Assembly (NCBI RefSeq): GCF_002994045.1
Contig: NZ_MQUC01000003.1
Coordinates: 2,270,501 to 2,334,500 of the forward strand
Length of the DNA: 64,000 bases
From: Nonlabens agnitus
Lineage (GTDB): Bacteria > Bacteroidota > Bacteroidia > Flavobacteriales > Flavobacteriaceae
Reading direction: 5' to 3'
Below, piece by piece: positions 9,188 to 18,947 of the stretch. The stretch's first letter is position 1, and every line of letters starts with the position of its first letter. A model generated the notes under the pieces. It searched no databases. It saw only the letters and a list, made by a program, of their open reading frames with translations, and was not told the origin of the DNA. Made by a program: the position numbers and the translations under genes.

Positions 9188-9244
9188 GTAGCCGCTTTCA
9201 AGTTAAATTAACATCTATCATTTCAAGCCGTCCTATCTTGCGGT

Positions 9245-10150
9245 ATGATGTATAGACTATTCTTTTTTATAGCCTTAGTTGCCAGCTGTGAGTCTGATGA
9301 AAAGACCGCACAGGCTATCATTGAACCTGTTTTCAAAATAGATCAAATTGCAACACTTGATTCCAGTATTACAGAATCTTCAGGGATTGTGGCCATTGAT
9401 GATTTGCTATATACACACAGCGACATTAGAGGCAAGGCAGAATTGATCCAGATCCTCAAGGACGGCTCTATAAGTAGTACAACAACCTATCAAAATATAG
9501 ACATACGCGACTGGGAAGACATCACCATCGATGAAGAATTTCTGTACATAGGTGACATAGGCAATAATCTAGGCAATAAAACCGACCTCAAGATTTTTAA
9601 GATCAAAAGGGCAGACTTGAACAACACCAATCCAACCGTAGAAACCATCACCTTTTCCTTTGCAGATCAAACCAACTTTGACAATACAGAATTGAACCAA
9701 ACCAGCTATGATCTAGAAGCACTGGTTGCCATCGACAACGATTTGTATATACTCACTAAAGATTGGCTCAACTTAAACAGCAATATCTACAAGTTAAACA
9801 AGGAACCAGGAACCTATGCCCTACAGCCGCTGGCAACATTGAACGTAGGCGGCCTGGTAACCGGTGCGACCAGCAGTCCAGAAGGTGACATAATTATTAC
9901 AGGTTACAGCCCAACCCTTTCACCCTTTGTGGGACGCGTCAACATTCAAGGCGAGACTCCGGTTTTGGAACGCAAAATCAATCTGACCAGCATGCTTGCT
10001 AATGCTTCTCAAATTGAAGGCATCACCTATTTTGGAATGATCGATAACGTCGCGACCTATTACTTGACCAGTGAGCAGTTCACGAGATCCTTTGCCGGCA
10101 ACCAGATCGTACTACCAGCGCATCTTTATGAATTGAAGTGGAATGAATAA
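9245..10150 (+). CDS. Lipoprotein, predicted beta-propeller, paralogue A
   Basis: 301 residues. The lipoprotein signal ends in LVASC (Cys about residue 15). The start could be either of two adjacent codons (9245 or 9248). The body contains ESSGI, IDIRDWEDI and YIGDIGNN, and then repeated LYILTKDW/GLVTGATSSPEG blocks, consistent with a beta-propeller related to SdiA-regulated/esterase-like phytase folds. The gene directly downstream (10201-11160) is a paralogue with the same motifs in the same order (SGL, NIDWEDIAI, YIADIGNN, SKDWINF, GLVTGATF). Function unknown; probably attached to a membrane facing the periplasm. Confidence 0.75.
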   Translation: MMYRLFFFIALVASCESDEKTAQAIIEPVFKIDQIATLDSSITESSGIVAIDDLLYTHSDIRGKAELIQILKDGSISSTTTYQNIDIRDWEDITIDEEFLYIGDIGNNLGNKTDLKIFKIKRADLNNTNPTVETITFSFADQTNFDNTELNQTSYDLEALVAIDNDLYILTKDWLNLNSNIYKLNKEPGTYALQPLATLNVGGLVTGATSSPEGDIIITGYSPTLSPFVGRVNIQGETPVLERKINLTSMLANASQIEGITYFGMIDNVATYYLTSEQFTRSFAGNQIVLPAHLYELKWNE

Positions 10151-10156
10151 AATAAG

Positions 10157-10176
10157 TTCGCTTTCGCGAAAGCGAA
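10157..10176. repeat. Dispersed palindrome, copy 2 (intergenic)
   Basis: A full 20-bp TTCGCTTTCGCGAAAGCGAA begins 6 bases after the stop of paralogue A and lies 24 bases before paralogue B. Confidence 0.97.
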
Positions 10177-10200
10177 ATACCTATAAATCGTAGTAACTAT

Positions 10201-11160
10201 ATGAAAATCCCGAATTTTCTCAAACATATGGTAACGATGGGATACACGAATTTGAAAATGATTTTTCTAGTTGTAATCCTTCTCTTTATTTATTCTTGCA
10301 GCACCATCGATAAGGCTGTTCCATCATCAGCGTCCACGACCATTTTATCATCGTTTGAAGTCGTGTCCAATCTGAATTTAGAAATCACCGAAACCTCAGG
10401 TTTGGAGACTTATAACGGTCATCTTTTAACCCATAACGATAGTGACGCAAAACCCGTCATCTACTTTCTAGATACTAATGGAATTATTAAGTCTCAAATC
10501 GAGTATCGGGAAATGACAAACATCGACTGGGAAGACATCGCCATAAGTGACACAGATTTGTACATCGCTGATATTGGTAATAATTACGGTGACCGTAAGG
10601 ATTTGAAAATCTATAAAATCCCCATCTCAGAAATTCAAAATCCAGCCGTACAGCCAGAAATCTTGGCTCTTGAATATGATGGACAGCAAAGCTTTACACG
10701 CCAGAACCAAAGACATTCTTTTGATGGTGAGGCGATTGTTTATGCGAAAGATCGGCTGCTGCTGTTTTCTAAGGATTGGATCAATTTCAATACAGATGTG
10801 TATGCAATCGAGCCCATAAAAGAAAAACAGAACGTTACCAGCCTTCAAAATCTTGATGTGAATGGATTGGTGACAGGTGCGACGTTTAATGGATCCAATC
10901 GCGTCGTTCTTTGTGGTTATAATAGTAGCTTGAATCCCTTTATTGCCATTTTGAAACTGGAAAACGGCACCTTGCAAATTGTGCAGCGTATAACATTACC
11001 GGTGAAAAATGGAGCGCAAATAGAAGCGATCACCTATTTTGAGACGATAGGCAATGACGAAGTTTATTACTTGAGCAGCGAGGCCGTCAACTTGAAACTG
11101 GGTGAAGACGAGGCCAAAACCAATGGCCAACTTTATAAAATGACGCTCAAAATTGAATAA
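10201..11160 (+). CDS. Lipoprotein, predicted beta-propeller, paralogue B
   Basis: 319 residues from 10201. An ATG at 10258 would place the hydrophobic lipoprotein signal (lipobox FIYSC) directly at the N-terminus and is an equally likely start. The motifs TSGLETYNGHLLTHNDSD, NIDWEDIAI, YIADIGNNYGD, FSKDWINF and GLVTGATF run in the same order as in the upstream gene, so the two come from a tandem duplication followed by strong divergence. The palindrome at 10157-10176 lies between them. The downstream pyrH has its own promoter. Function unknown. Confidence 0.75.
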   Translation: MKIPNFLKHMVTMGYTNLKMIFLVVILLFIYSCSTIDKAVPSSASTTILSSFEVVSNLNLEITETSGLETYNGHLLTHNDSDAKPVIYFLDTNGIIKSQIEYREMTNIDWEDIAISDTDLYIADIGNNYGDRKDLKIYKIPISEIQNPAVQPEILALEYDGQQSFTRQNQRHSFDGEAIVYAKDRLLLFSKDWINFNTDVYAIEPIKEKQNVTSLQNLDVNGLVTGATFNGSNRVVLCGYNSSLNPFIAILKLENGTLQIVQRITLPVKNGAQIEAITYFETIGNDEVYYLSSEAVNLKLGEDEAKTNGQLYKMTLKIE

Positions 11161-11166
11161 GTCTAG

Positions 11167-11200
11167 TTTGAATTGATTCTGTACGATTAAATTATATTTG
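11167..11200 (+). promoter_or_regulatory. Bacteroidota-type promoter for pyrH-frr
   Basis: TATATTTG at 11193-11200 is a perfect -7 element. Upstream, TTTG (11167-11170, 22-nt spacing) or TTG (11173-11175, 17-nt spacing) can serve as the -33 element. The pyrH ATG follows 21 nt after the -7 box. Confidence 0.6.
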
Positions 11201-11220
11201 CAGCGCACACAACACATCCT

Positions 11221-11928
11221 ATGAAATACAAACGCATATTACTCAAGCTATCTGGAGAAGCCCTTATGGGAAATCGTCAATACGGTATCGACCCAGAACG
11301 CCTCGCAGACTATGCCCATGAAATTAAGGAAGTAGTAGATCAAGGTGTAGAAGTAGCAATCGTGATAGGCGGCGGTAACATCTTTAGAGGTGTCGCAGGA
11401 GCCAGTAATGGTATGGATCGCGTTCAAGGTGATCACATGGGAATGCTGGCGACCGTCATCAATGGTCTGGCATTACAAAGTGCCTGTGAGGACGCTGGCA
11501 TACCTACCAGATTGCAAACCGCCATTCAAATCAATGAGGTCGCAGAACCTTTTATTAGAAGAAAAGCAATGCGTCACTTAGAAAAAGGTCGTGTGGTGAT
11601 CTTTGGTGGTGGAACTGGAAACCCTTATTTCACAACAGATAGTGCCGCAGTTTTAAGAGCTATTGAAATAGAAGCAGATGTGATTCTAAAAGGTACCAGA
11701 GTTGACGGTATCTATACAGCAGATCCTGAAAAGGACAGTTCTGCAACTAAGTTTGATTTCATCTCTTTTGATGATGTGCTTACTAAAGGTCTTAAAGTGA
11801 TGGATACCACAGCCTTTACCTTGAGTCAGGAAAATGAGTTGCCCATCATCGTTTTTGATATGAACACACCAGGGAATCTGGTTAAATTGATCAAAGGAGA
11901 ATCCATAGGAACTAAAGTACAGATGTAA
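11221..11928 (+). CDS. pyrH: UMP kinase
   Basis: 235 residues. It converts UMP and ATP to UDP in pyrimidine nucleotide synthesis, as a cytoplasmic hexamer of the amino-acid kinase family. The N-terminal [16 protein letters not shown], the glycine-rich [26 protein letters not shown] and [13 protein letters not shown] motifs are all present. It is followed 42 bases later by frr, the usual neighbour in many bacteria (often with tsf upstream, as here two genes away). Confidence 0.97.
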   Translation: MKYKRILLKLSGEALMGNRQYGIDPERLADYAHEIKEVVDQGVEVAIVIGGGNIFRGVAGASNGMDRVQGDHMGMLATVINGLALQSACEDAGIPTRLQTAIQINEVAEPFIRRKAMRHLEKGRVVIFGGGTGNPYFTTDSAAVLRAIEIEADVILKGTRVDGIYTADPEKDSSATKFDFISFDDVLTKGLKVMDTTAFTLSQENELPIIVFDMNTPGNLVKLIKGESIGTKVQM

Positions 11929-11970
11929 AAATGGCAAAGCTTTTGCCGCAGGTTTTATAAAAAGAATAAC

Positions 11971-12525
11971 ATGAACGAAGAAGTAGATTTTGTTTTGGAT
12001 AGCGCCAAAGAGGACATGGATAAAGCTATCGCTCACTTAGAGAAATCATTATTGAATATACGCGCCGGTAAAGCCAGCCCAGCCATGCTAGGTGGTGTAA
12101 TGGTAGATTACTATGGTAGCCAGACGCCACTTTCCAGAGTAGCTAACGTGAACACTCCTGATGCTCGCACGATAAGTGTCCAGCCTTGGGAAAAAGGATT
12201 GATTCCAGAAATCGAAAAAGGAATCATGATTGCCAATCTAGGTTTGAACCCTATGAATAATGGCGAGAGCGTGATCATCAATGTTCCTGTATTGACAGAG
12301 GAGCGACGCGTACAGCTCGCAAAACAAGCAAAAGCTGAAAGCGAAGAAGCAAAAATAGGCGTGCGTAACGACCGCAAGGTGGCTATGAATGAATTAAAGA
12401 AGCTGGACATCTCTGAAGATCTTTTGAAGAATGCAGAAGACGATGTTCAAAAATTGACCGATAAATACATTGCCAAGATCGATGAGATGTTCGTGGTAAA
12501 AGAAAAAGAGATCATGACCGTATGA
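11971..12525 (+). CDS. frr: Ribosome recycling factor
   Basis: 184 residues, typical. It splits post-termination ribosomes together with EF-G. The signature IRAGKASPAMLGGVMVDYYG, the SVQPWEKG segment and the C-terminal helix with KKLDISEDLLKNAEDDVQKLTD are present. It is the last gene of the pyrH-frr unit, ending at the hairpin at 12546. Confidence 0.97.
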   Translation: MNEEVDFVLDSAKEDMDKAIAHLEKSLLNIRAGKASPAMLGGVMVDYYGSQTPLSRVANVNTPDARTISVQPWEKGLIPEIEKGIMIANLGLNPMNNGESVIINVPVLTEERRVQLAKQAKAESEEAKIGVRNDRKVAMNELKKLDISEDLLKNAEDDVQKLTDKYIAKIDEMFVVKEKEIMTV

Positions 12526-12545
12526 TTTTTTAATATTCATCAAGT

Positions 12546-12573
12546 AAAAGCTGGCTGTCGCCAGCTTTTTTTT
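12546..12573 (+). terminator. Terminator after frr
   Basis: The stem AAAAGCTGGC (12546-12555) and GCCAGCTTTT (12560-12569) has a TGTC loop and continues into a T run. Confidence 0.88.
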
Positions 12574-12659
12574 GGTCATGCCACATCACAATATCTTCCT
12601 ATAATAAGCCGCTGATCCTAAGCGTTTAATTAGCTTTGATCACATTTGTAAATTTCCCT

Positions 12660-14849
12660 ATGAAGTTCTGTTTTTTGTTTTTCAGTCTACTGGTGAGCTG
12701 TTTTTGTATGGGTCAACAAGATCTCGCTTCAAGTTCTGAAATTGGGTTTATCAACGACATCATTAAGGCAAAGGCGAGAAACAATCCACAGTTACGCTTT
12801 TCTGAGTTTCAATATGAGAGCTATGAGAATCTAAAGATCACTGGTGACCCAGAGGCCATCACTGGTCCAGGATACAAGAAAACCGAACTGCGCAAAACCA
12901 TCAAGCAGACTAAGGTTTTCTATGCAGAAAAGACATCCAGCTACATCTACTCTCAAAAATACGGCCTTAAAGAACAGATCACCGCTGCAGATATGCCCGG
13001 TTTTGCAGAGCCTGTCTACCCTATTTACAACATCAACTTTCAATCGTCCAGTGCTTACCAGTCACCATATATCATCTTTGACAACAAGTACATCAACCCT
13101 ATAAGTGCAAAAGGCCTAAATAATTATCTATATGCCATAGGCAACGATTCCACCATCCACAATCGCCCAGTGATAAAACTTAGTTTTATTCCAGCAAACG
13201 AGCGTAACAAAACAACACTGGAAGGCCATCTTTACATTGATAAAGAAACTCTTGCAATTGCAAAAGCGGTTTACAGTATTTCCAACGATCTTAACGTACA
13301 GGCCATTCACAATTTTGAATATCAGGAAGATCTGGACTTGTGGTTCAATACAGAGCGTTTTCTATCAATCAAGAAGGAAAAGGATAAAAAGGAACTGGAA
13401 TTATTCGGTGCGAGACTAGAAGTTGGGATAGAAAAAACCGACAAGGCCAAAGCGAAAAATGAAGACCTCTATGTATTCATCAAAGCCATCAATTACAACT
13501 TCACCAACCAATTGAACCAAGATTACGGTCGCCGAGGTCTTACCAAAGAAGTACTCGATGAAGCTATCGATAAGTCACCAGAATATTGGGAACCCTACAG
13601 AGATAGAGCCAATAATACAGATGACGAGTTTGCCTCTTACAAAAACATCGATAGCGTCGTGGTGGCGACAAACATTACCAAAAAACTGGAAACCCTAGAT
13701 AAGTTCAAAATAGGCTACTATCCCGTTGGATTCTTTGACATTGATCTCAAATACCTCATTAAGTACAACAATTACGAGGCCTTTAGATTAGGAATAGGTG
13801 GAACGACTAACGAAAAGTTATCAGAGCATTACCGCCTAGGTGGCTATGTTGCCTATGGTACAAAGGATCAGACGTTCAAGTACAATCTCAACGCCGGTTA
13901 TAGAATCAATAAGGAAAAAAATACCTGGCTTAACGTTTATCGCACAGATGACATTACAGAGTTTGCTGCAGAATCCTTCCTGACAGATGCTAGAGTTTAT
14001 TCGCTCTTTGAACCGCGATTGGTCAACATACCTACTTTTTACTTGTATCGCGAGTATGGTTTATCCCTACAGCAACGATTGTTACCATCAGTGATTAGTG
14101 AAGTTTCGCTTTCGCGAAAGCGAATAGATCAAACCACAGCCTACATTTTTCAGCCTGATGATGTACCCTTTGATCGCTATGCATTAACAGAGCTGAAAGT
14201 TGGGGCGCGATGGAGTCCGTACAGTGAATTCATGCGAACACCCAATGGCTATGAAGAAAGCGTCAAAGGTTTCCCGGTATTAAGTGCACAACTCACTAAA
14301 GGATTTAAGGACGTGCTGGAATCTGATTTTAATTATGTAAAGGTGTCAGCAAAAGCTTCTTACACTAGGCTGCATTCCAACAATTCCAGTACAGAATTTT
14401 CAGTGGAAGGTCACTATGCCAGTGGCGAGGCTCCTTTAACGCATTTATTTCACGCCTATCCTAACGCACCTAATAAAGATGCTCTTTTCCAGCGATTTTC
14501 AGTAGCGGGTCGCCGCAGTTTTGAGACCATGTATTTCAATGAGTTTTTCTCTGATAAAATCGCGATAGGACAAGTCAAGCATGAGTTTGCGGCGTTTAAG
14601 ATCGCTCCTTACCTACAGCCAGAACTGGTGTTGATTACCAGATATGCCATAGGCCAATTAAATGATCAACAACAACATCTCAATATTGAGTTCGACACTT
14701 TGGAGAAAGGTTATCTGGAAAGTGGATTTGAACTTAACAAGCTCTTATTTGGTTTTGGTCTAAGTGCCGCCTACAGGTATGGCGCCTATCACCTACCAGA
14801 ATTTGAAGATAATCTTTCCATCAAATTCACCTTTTACCTAGAGCTCTAA
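12660..14849 (+). CDS. DUF5686-family outer membrane protein
   Basis: About 729 residues from the ATG at 12660, chosen because it puts a signal peptide (KFCFLFFSLLVS, ending FCMGQ) first; an ATG at 12636 is in frame. The N-terminal half carries the FSEFQYESYENLKI and KTSSYIYSQKYGLKE segments typical of DUF5686 proteins. The C-terminal half is rich in alternating aromatic strands and ends in FTFYLEL, as expected for an outer-membrane beta-barrel. Unlike many relatives it has no carboxypeptidase-regulatory domain at the N-terminus. A copy of the palindrome (14105-14124) encodes SLSRKR in the barrel part. Function of the family is not established. Confidence 0.8.
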   Translation: MKFCFLFFSLLVSCFCMGQQDLASSSEIGFINDIIKAKARNNPQLRFSEFQYESYENLKITGDPEAITGPGYKKTELRKTIKQTKVFYAEKTSSYIYSQKYGLKEQITAADMPGFAEPVYPIYNINFQSSSAYQSPYIIFDNKYINPISAKGLNNYLYAIGNDSTIHNRPVIKLSFIPANERNKTTLEGHLYIDKETLAIAKAVYSISNDLNVQAIHNFEYQEDLDLWFNTERFLSIKKEKDKKELELFGARLEVGIEKTDKAKAKNEDLYVFIKAINYNFTNQLNQDYGRRGLTKEVLDEAIDKSPEYWEPYRDRANNTDDEFASYKNIDSVVVATNITKKLETLDKFKIGYYPVGFFDIDLKYLIKYNNYEAFRLGIGGTTNEKLSEHYRLGGYVAYGTKDQTFKYNLNAGYRINKEKNTWLNVYRTDDITEFAAESFLTDARVYSLFEPRLVNIPTFYLYREYGLSLQQRLLPSVISEVSLSRKRIDQTTAYIFQPDDVPFDRYALTELKVGARWSPYSEFMRTPNGYEESVKGFPVLSAQLTKGFKDVLESDFNYVKVSAKASYTRLHSNNSSTEFSVEGHYASGEAPLTHLFHAYPNAPNKDALFQRFSVAGRRSFETMYFNEFFSDKIAIGQVKHEFAAFKIAPYLQPELVLITRYAIGQLNDQQQHLNIEFDTLEKGYLESGFELNKLLFGFGLSAAYRYGAYHLPEFEDNLSIKFTFYLEL
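14105..14124. repeat. Dispersed palindrome, copy 3 (in DUF5686 gene)
   Basis: A perfect 20-bp copy in frame SLSRKR, followed by IDQTT in the protein. Confidence 0.97.
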
Positions 14850-14932
14850 GCCTAGTGGTAAACCTTATAATTCTGCCAGTCGTACTACACTAGCATTGCT
14901 TTAAGCAGTACCTTTGCATACTGCTTTTATCT

Positions 14933-17311
14933 ATGCATAAGTTATTAAGTTTTGGTTTTTGGAATTATGTCGCAAGACTGATCCTGCGCAATAGAATCCT
15001 TATTCTAGTGGTTCTAGGAATTGCCACCATTGCATTATCCACGCAATGGAAAAACCTGCGATTCACTCATACTGAAGCCAACTTATTACCCGACGATCAT
15101 CCTGTAAATGTGGAGTACAATCGATTTTTGGCACAATTTGGTGAAGAAGGCAATCTCATCATCTTGGGTGTGGAAAATTCCCAACTGAATAGCTTTGATA
15201 AATTCAACGCTTGGAACCAGTTAGCAGATAGTATCGCTACATTTCCTGAAGTAGATCTCGTACTTTCCACCGCAAATCTTCCAGAGCTCGTAAAATCTGA
15301 AGATGGATCCACCTTTGAGATACAACCCTTTGTCGATCGCAGGATCACCTCTAATAAGGAGCTAGACACCATCAAGAAAAAGCTTTACAGTGAGCTACCC
15401 TTTTATAAAAATCTGATTTATTCTGAAAAGGATAGTGTCATAAGGACAGCGATTTACCTTAAAAAGGAAATCGTCAACACGCAGGCACGCAAGGATTTTG
15501 TGCTGGACAACCTACAACCGCTTATAGACGCACAAAATCTGGATATTAAGGTTTCTGGTATGCCGTACATTAGGACGCTTAATGCAAAAAACATCGTTGA
15601 TGAGATTGGCATTTTCCTTCTGGCGGCATTGCTGATTACATCGGGTATTTTCTTCTTTTTCTTTAGGTCCTGGCGAGCCACATTTATATCCATCATTACC
15701 GTAGTCATAGGTGTGATGTGGGCATTCGGGATACTTGGATTGCTGCAATACGAGATCACCGTCCTGACGGCTTTGATACCACCGTTGATCATCGTGATTG
15801 GAATTCCCAACTGCATTTTCCTGATCAATAAATACCAGCAAGAGATCAAAAAACACGGGAACCAAGCAAAATCTCTACAACGCGTAATTACCAAAATTGG
15901 TAACGCCACGCTAATGACTAATATCACTACGGCCAGCGGTTTTGCCACCTTCATCTTTACAGAAAGTACACTGCTTAAGGAATTTGGTGTCGTGGCCTCG
16001 ATCTGTATTATTTCCATATTCCTTATTAGCTTGATGGTGATTCCCATCATCTACAGTTATTTACCATTACCTAAGGAACGCCACTTAGAACATCTAAGAA
16101 AAAGGTGGATAGGTGCCTTTGTAGACTGGATGGAAAACATGGTGCGCAATCATAGAATCGCCATTTACATTTCCAGTGTGGCCGTGTTGATTGCCAGTTT
16201 TATAGGAATGTATCAGATTAGAATATCTGGTAGCTTGATTGAAGACATGCCTAAAGGCGCACAATTTTATAAGGACATCAAATTCTTTGAAGAAAGTTTT
16301 GACGGCATCATGCCAGTGGAAATATTAGTGGACACTAGATCCAAAGAAGGTGTTACCAAATCCAAGAACCTTAAAAAACTTGAACGTCTCGAGGAACATA
16401 TCATAGAAACTCCAGAACTTTCCAGACCATTGTCCGTAGTAAGTCTCGTTAAGTATTCCAAACAGGCATTCTATGGTGGTGATCCAGAATTCTATGATTT
16501 ACCTACCAGCAATGAACGTATGTTTATGGCGCCATTGATGCAAAGCAGCGGCACGGACATCGGTCTTATGTCGAGTTATGTGGACAGTACAGGCCAAATC
16601 GCTAGGGTGACCACGTTTATGAAAGACATGGGCACCGACCGTATGGAACGTGTGGAAGAAAACCTGATTGCACAGGTGAACACCATTTTCCCAGCAGAAA
16701 GCTACGATACGCTAATTACCGGTAAGGCGCTGGTTTTTCAAAAAGGAACCAATTACCTGATCAACAACCTGATCATTTCTCTTTCTCTTGCGATTATTTT
16801 GATCGCTGTATTTATGGCATTCATGTTTCGTTCGTATAAGATGATTTTGGTATCGCTCATTCCCAACCTATTGCCGTTATTGATAACCGCAGGTTTGATG
16901 GGCTTTATAGGCGTTCCCATAAAGCCATCGACGATTCTGGTTTTCTCTATCGCGTTCGGGATTTCTGTGGATGATACCATTCACTTTCTGGCCAAATACC
17001 GTCAGGAACTCATTGCCAATGACTGGAAAATCAAGAAATCGGTTTACGGTGCCTTGCGGGAAACTGGCGTGAGCATGTTTTACACGTCCATCGTCTTGTT
17101 CTTTGGGTTTAGCACGTTTACAATATCTAGTTTTGGTGGTACGGTAGCTTTGGGTGCTTTGGTCAGTGCCACGCTCCTATTTGCGATGCTGGCAAACCTT
17201 CTGCTTCTGCCCAGTATGCTGCTTTCCTTTGAGCGCCAGTTCAGTAATAAGGAAACCATCAAAAAGCCGGCATTTCCCATCATTGCCAAGGATGGTGATG
17301 AAGAAGAATAG
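14933..17311 (+). CDS. RND/MMPL-family transporter
   Basis: 792 residues. It has two repeats, each a transmembrane helix, a large periplasmic loop and a cluster of five helices. The first helix is around residues 22-40, the first cluster about 225-380, and the second cluster from about 625 to the end. The motif GISVDDTIHFLAKYRQE and the paired GNATLMTNITTASGFATF/RETGVSMFYTSIVLFFGF segments are typical of MMPL/Patched-like exporters of hydrophobic molecules, probably lipids or hopanoids, driven by protons. No membrane-fusion partner is adjacent, which fits the MMPL branch rather than tripartite drug efflux. A TACCTTTG box at 14909-14916 may be its -7 element. Confidence 0.85.
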   Translation: MHKLLSFGFWNYVARLILRNRILILVVLGIATIALSTQWKNLRFTHTEANLLPDDHPVNVEYNRFLAQFGEEGNLIILGVENSQLNSFDKFNAWNQLADSIATFPEVDLVLSTANLPELVKSEDGSTFEIQPFVDRRITSNKELDTIKKKLYSELPFYKNLIYSEKDSVIRTAIYLKKEIVNTQARKDFVLDNLQPLIDAQNLDIKVSGMPYIRTLNAKNIVDEIGIFLLAALLITSGIFFFFFRSWRATFISIITVVIGVMWAFGILGLLQYEITVLTALIPPLIIVIGIPNCIFLINKYQQEIKKHGNQAKSLQRVITKIGNATLMTNITTASGFATFIFTESTLLKEFGVVASICIISIFLISLMVIPIIYSYLPLPKERHLEHLRKRWIGAFVDWMENMVRNHRIAIYISSVAVLIASFIGMYQIRISGSLIEDMPKGAQFYKDIKFFEESFDGIMPVEILVDTRSKEGVTKSKNLKKLERLEEHIIETPELSRPLSVVSLVKYSKQAFYGGDPEFYDLPTSNERMFMAPLMQSSGTDIGLMSSYVDSTGQIARVTTFMKDMGTDRMERVEENLIAQVNTIFPAESYDTLITGKALVFQKGTNYLINNLIISLSLAIILIAVFMAFMFRSYKMILVSLIPNLLPLLITAGLMGFIGVPIKPSTILVFSIAFGISVDDTIHFLAKYRQELIANDWKIKKSVYGALRETGVSMFYTSIVLFFGFSTFTISSFGGTVALGALVSATLLFAMLANLLLLPSMLLSFERQFSNKETIKKPAFPIIAKDGDEEE

Positions 17312-17323
17312 CCGCTGAGTGAG

Positions 17324-17364
17324 TTCGCTTTCCTGCCTGACCGGCAGGCAGGCGCGAAAGCGAA
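17324..17364. repeat. Composite palindrome, copy 4 (nested GC-rich palindrome)
   Basis: TTCGCTTTC (17324-17332) and CGCGAAAGCGAA (17353-17364) are the two parts of the dispersed palindrome, separated by CTGCCTGACCGGCAGGCAGG, itself nearly palindromic. On the minus strand the split is TTCGCTTTCGCG / AAAGCGAA, identical to the element at 55566-55605. It starts 13 bases after the transporter stop codon. Confidence 0.92.
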
Positions 17365-17425
17365 TACATCATCCACCTCATTACTCTTTTACAGGATCCC
17401 ATCGCAGGATTTATAGCTTTCTACG

Positions 17426-17456
17426 TTGATTATAGCTTTCATAAAATTTATATTTG
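17426..17456 (+). promoter_or_regulatory. Bacteroidota-type promoter for asnS
   Basis: TTG at 17426-17428 and TATATTTG at 17449-17456, 20 nt apart, match both elements of the consensus. The -7 element overlaps an in-frame TTG at 17454, which argues that translation starts at the ATG at 17478. Confidence 0.75.
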
Positions 17457-17477
17457 TCGGCACGAGAAAAATCAACC

Positions 17478-18926
17478 ATGAAGAGAATAGACGCGCTACT
17501 TAAATCAGATCCATCATTGCACGAGATAACCGTTAAAGGTTGGGTGCGCAGTTTTAGAAACGACCGTTTCATCGCCTTAAATGATGGCTCCTGTCTGGCA
17601 AATCTACAATGTGTGATCGAGCCAGATGATTTTGATCGCGAACTGTTGGATCAAATAAATATTGCCGCAGCGGTAGCTGTGACAGGAACGCTGGTAGAAA
17701 GTGCCGGTAGCGGCCAGAAAGTAGAGTTGCAGACCACAGCAGTCAAAATCCTGGCACCTGCAGACCCAGAGGATGTCAAGAAAACCGTGCTGTCGCCTAA
17801 GCGTCACAATCTGGAGACCTTAAGAGAACAAGCCCACTTGAGAGTGCGTACCAACACCTTTGGTGCCGTGATGCGCGTGCGTGCAGCGTTGTCTTTTGCC
17901 GTTCACAGATACTTTCAGGAAAAGGGTTTTTATCAAGCCCACACACCTATCCTAACCGGTAGTGATGCCGAAGGTGCTGGCGAAATGTTTAGAGTAACGA
18001 CGCTCGATCCCAAAAACACGCCACTGACTGAAGATGGCAAGGTGGATTACAAACAAGATTTTTTTGGCAAGGAATCCAACCTGACCGTTTCTGGACAGCT
18101 GGAAGCCGAAACCTATGCGATAGGATTGGGACAGGTATATACTTTTGGGCCAACCTTTAGAGCAGAAAACTCCAATACTTCACGCCACCTGGCAGAATTC
18201 TGGATGATTGAGCCAGAGGTCGCCTTCAATGACTTGCAGGACAACATGGATCTTGCCGAGGATTTTATCAAGGACGTCATAGAATACGCCATGAAAAATT
18301 GCGCTGAGGACATTGAGTTCCTGGAAAACCGTCTGTCGCAAGAAGAAAAATCAAAACCAGAAGCAGATCGCAGCCCGATGCCATTGCGTGAAAAACTGGA
18401 ATTTGTCCTTAAAAACAATTTCAAGAGAGTTTCCTATACTGAGGCCATCGAGATCTTAAAAAGCTCTAAGCCCAACAAGAAAAAGAAGTTCCAATACCTA
18501 ATTGAAGAATGGGGCGCAGACCTACAGTCTGAGCATGAGCGTTTTCTTGTAGAAAAGCATTTTAAGTGTCCGGTGATTTTATTTGACTATCCTGCCAAAA
18601 TCAAAGCATTCTACATGCGATTAAATGAGAAGGATAAAGATGGACGCGAGACTGTAAGAGCTATGGATATTCTATTCCCAGGAATAGGAGAAATCGTAGG
18701 TGGCTCCCAGCGTGAGGAACGTTATGATGTCTTAAAGAAGAAAATGGAAACCATGGGCATTCCAGAAGAGGAATTGTGGTGGTATCTGGAGATGCGCAAA
18801 TTTGGTAGTGTGACACACAGTGGTTTTGGACTAGGTTTTGAACGATTGGTGTTATTCGTGACTGGAATGACAAATATCAGGGACGTGATTCCTTATCCGC
18901 GTACGCCTGGCAATGCTGCTTTTTAA
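17478..18926 (+). CDS. asnS: Asparagine-tRNA ligase
   Basis: 482 residues from the ATG at 17478. It charges tRNA-Asn in the cytoplasm. The N-terminal OB-fold anticodon-binding domain has VKGWVRSFRNDRFIALNDGS, followed by the class II core with GSDAEGAGEMF, the motif 2 region FRAENSNTSRHLAEFWMIEPE, and motif 3 FGLGFERLVLFVTGM. The longer reading frame starting with TTG at 17454 is rejected because that codon is part of the promoter -7 box. It is followed by a hairpin terminator and then rpoN. Confidence 0.96.
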   Translation: MKRIDALLKSDPSLHEITVKGWVRSFRNDRFIALNDGSCLANLQCVIEPDDFDRELLDQINIAAAVAVTGTLVESAGSGQKVELQTTAVKILAPADPEDVKKTVLSPKRHNLETLREQAHLRVRTNTFGAVMRVRAALSFAVHRYFQEKGFYQAHTPILTGSDAEGAGEMFRVTTLDPKNTPLTEDGKVDYKQDFFGKESNLTVSGQLEAETYAIGLGQVYTFGPTFRAENSNTSRHLAEFWMIEPEVAFNDLQDNMDLAEDFIKDVIEYAMKNCAEDIEFLENRLSQEEKSKPEADRSPMPLREKLEFVLKNNFKRVSYTEAIEILKSSKPNKKKKFQYLIEEWGADLQSEHERFLVEKHFKCPVILFDYPAKIKAFYMRLNEKDKDGRETVRAMDILFPGIGEIVGGSQREERYDVLKKKMETMGIPEEELWWYLEMRKFGSVTHSGFGLGFERLVLFVTGMTNIRDVIPYPRTPGNAAF

Positions 18927-18947
18927 TAACGAGAAACGAATAGAAAT

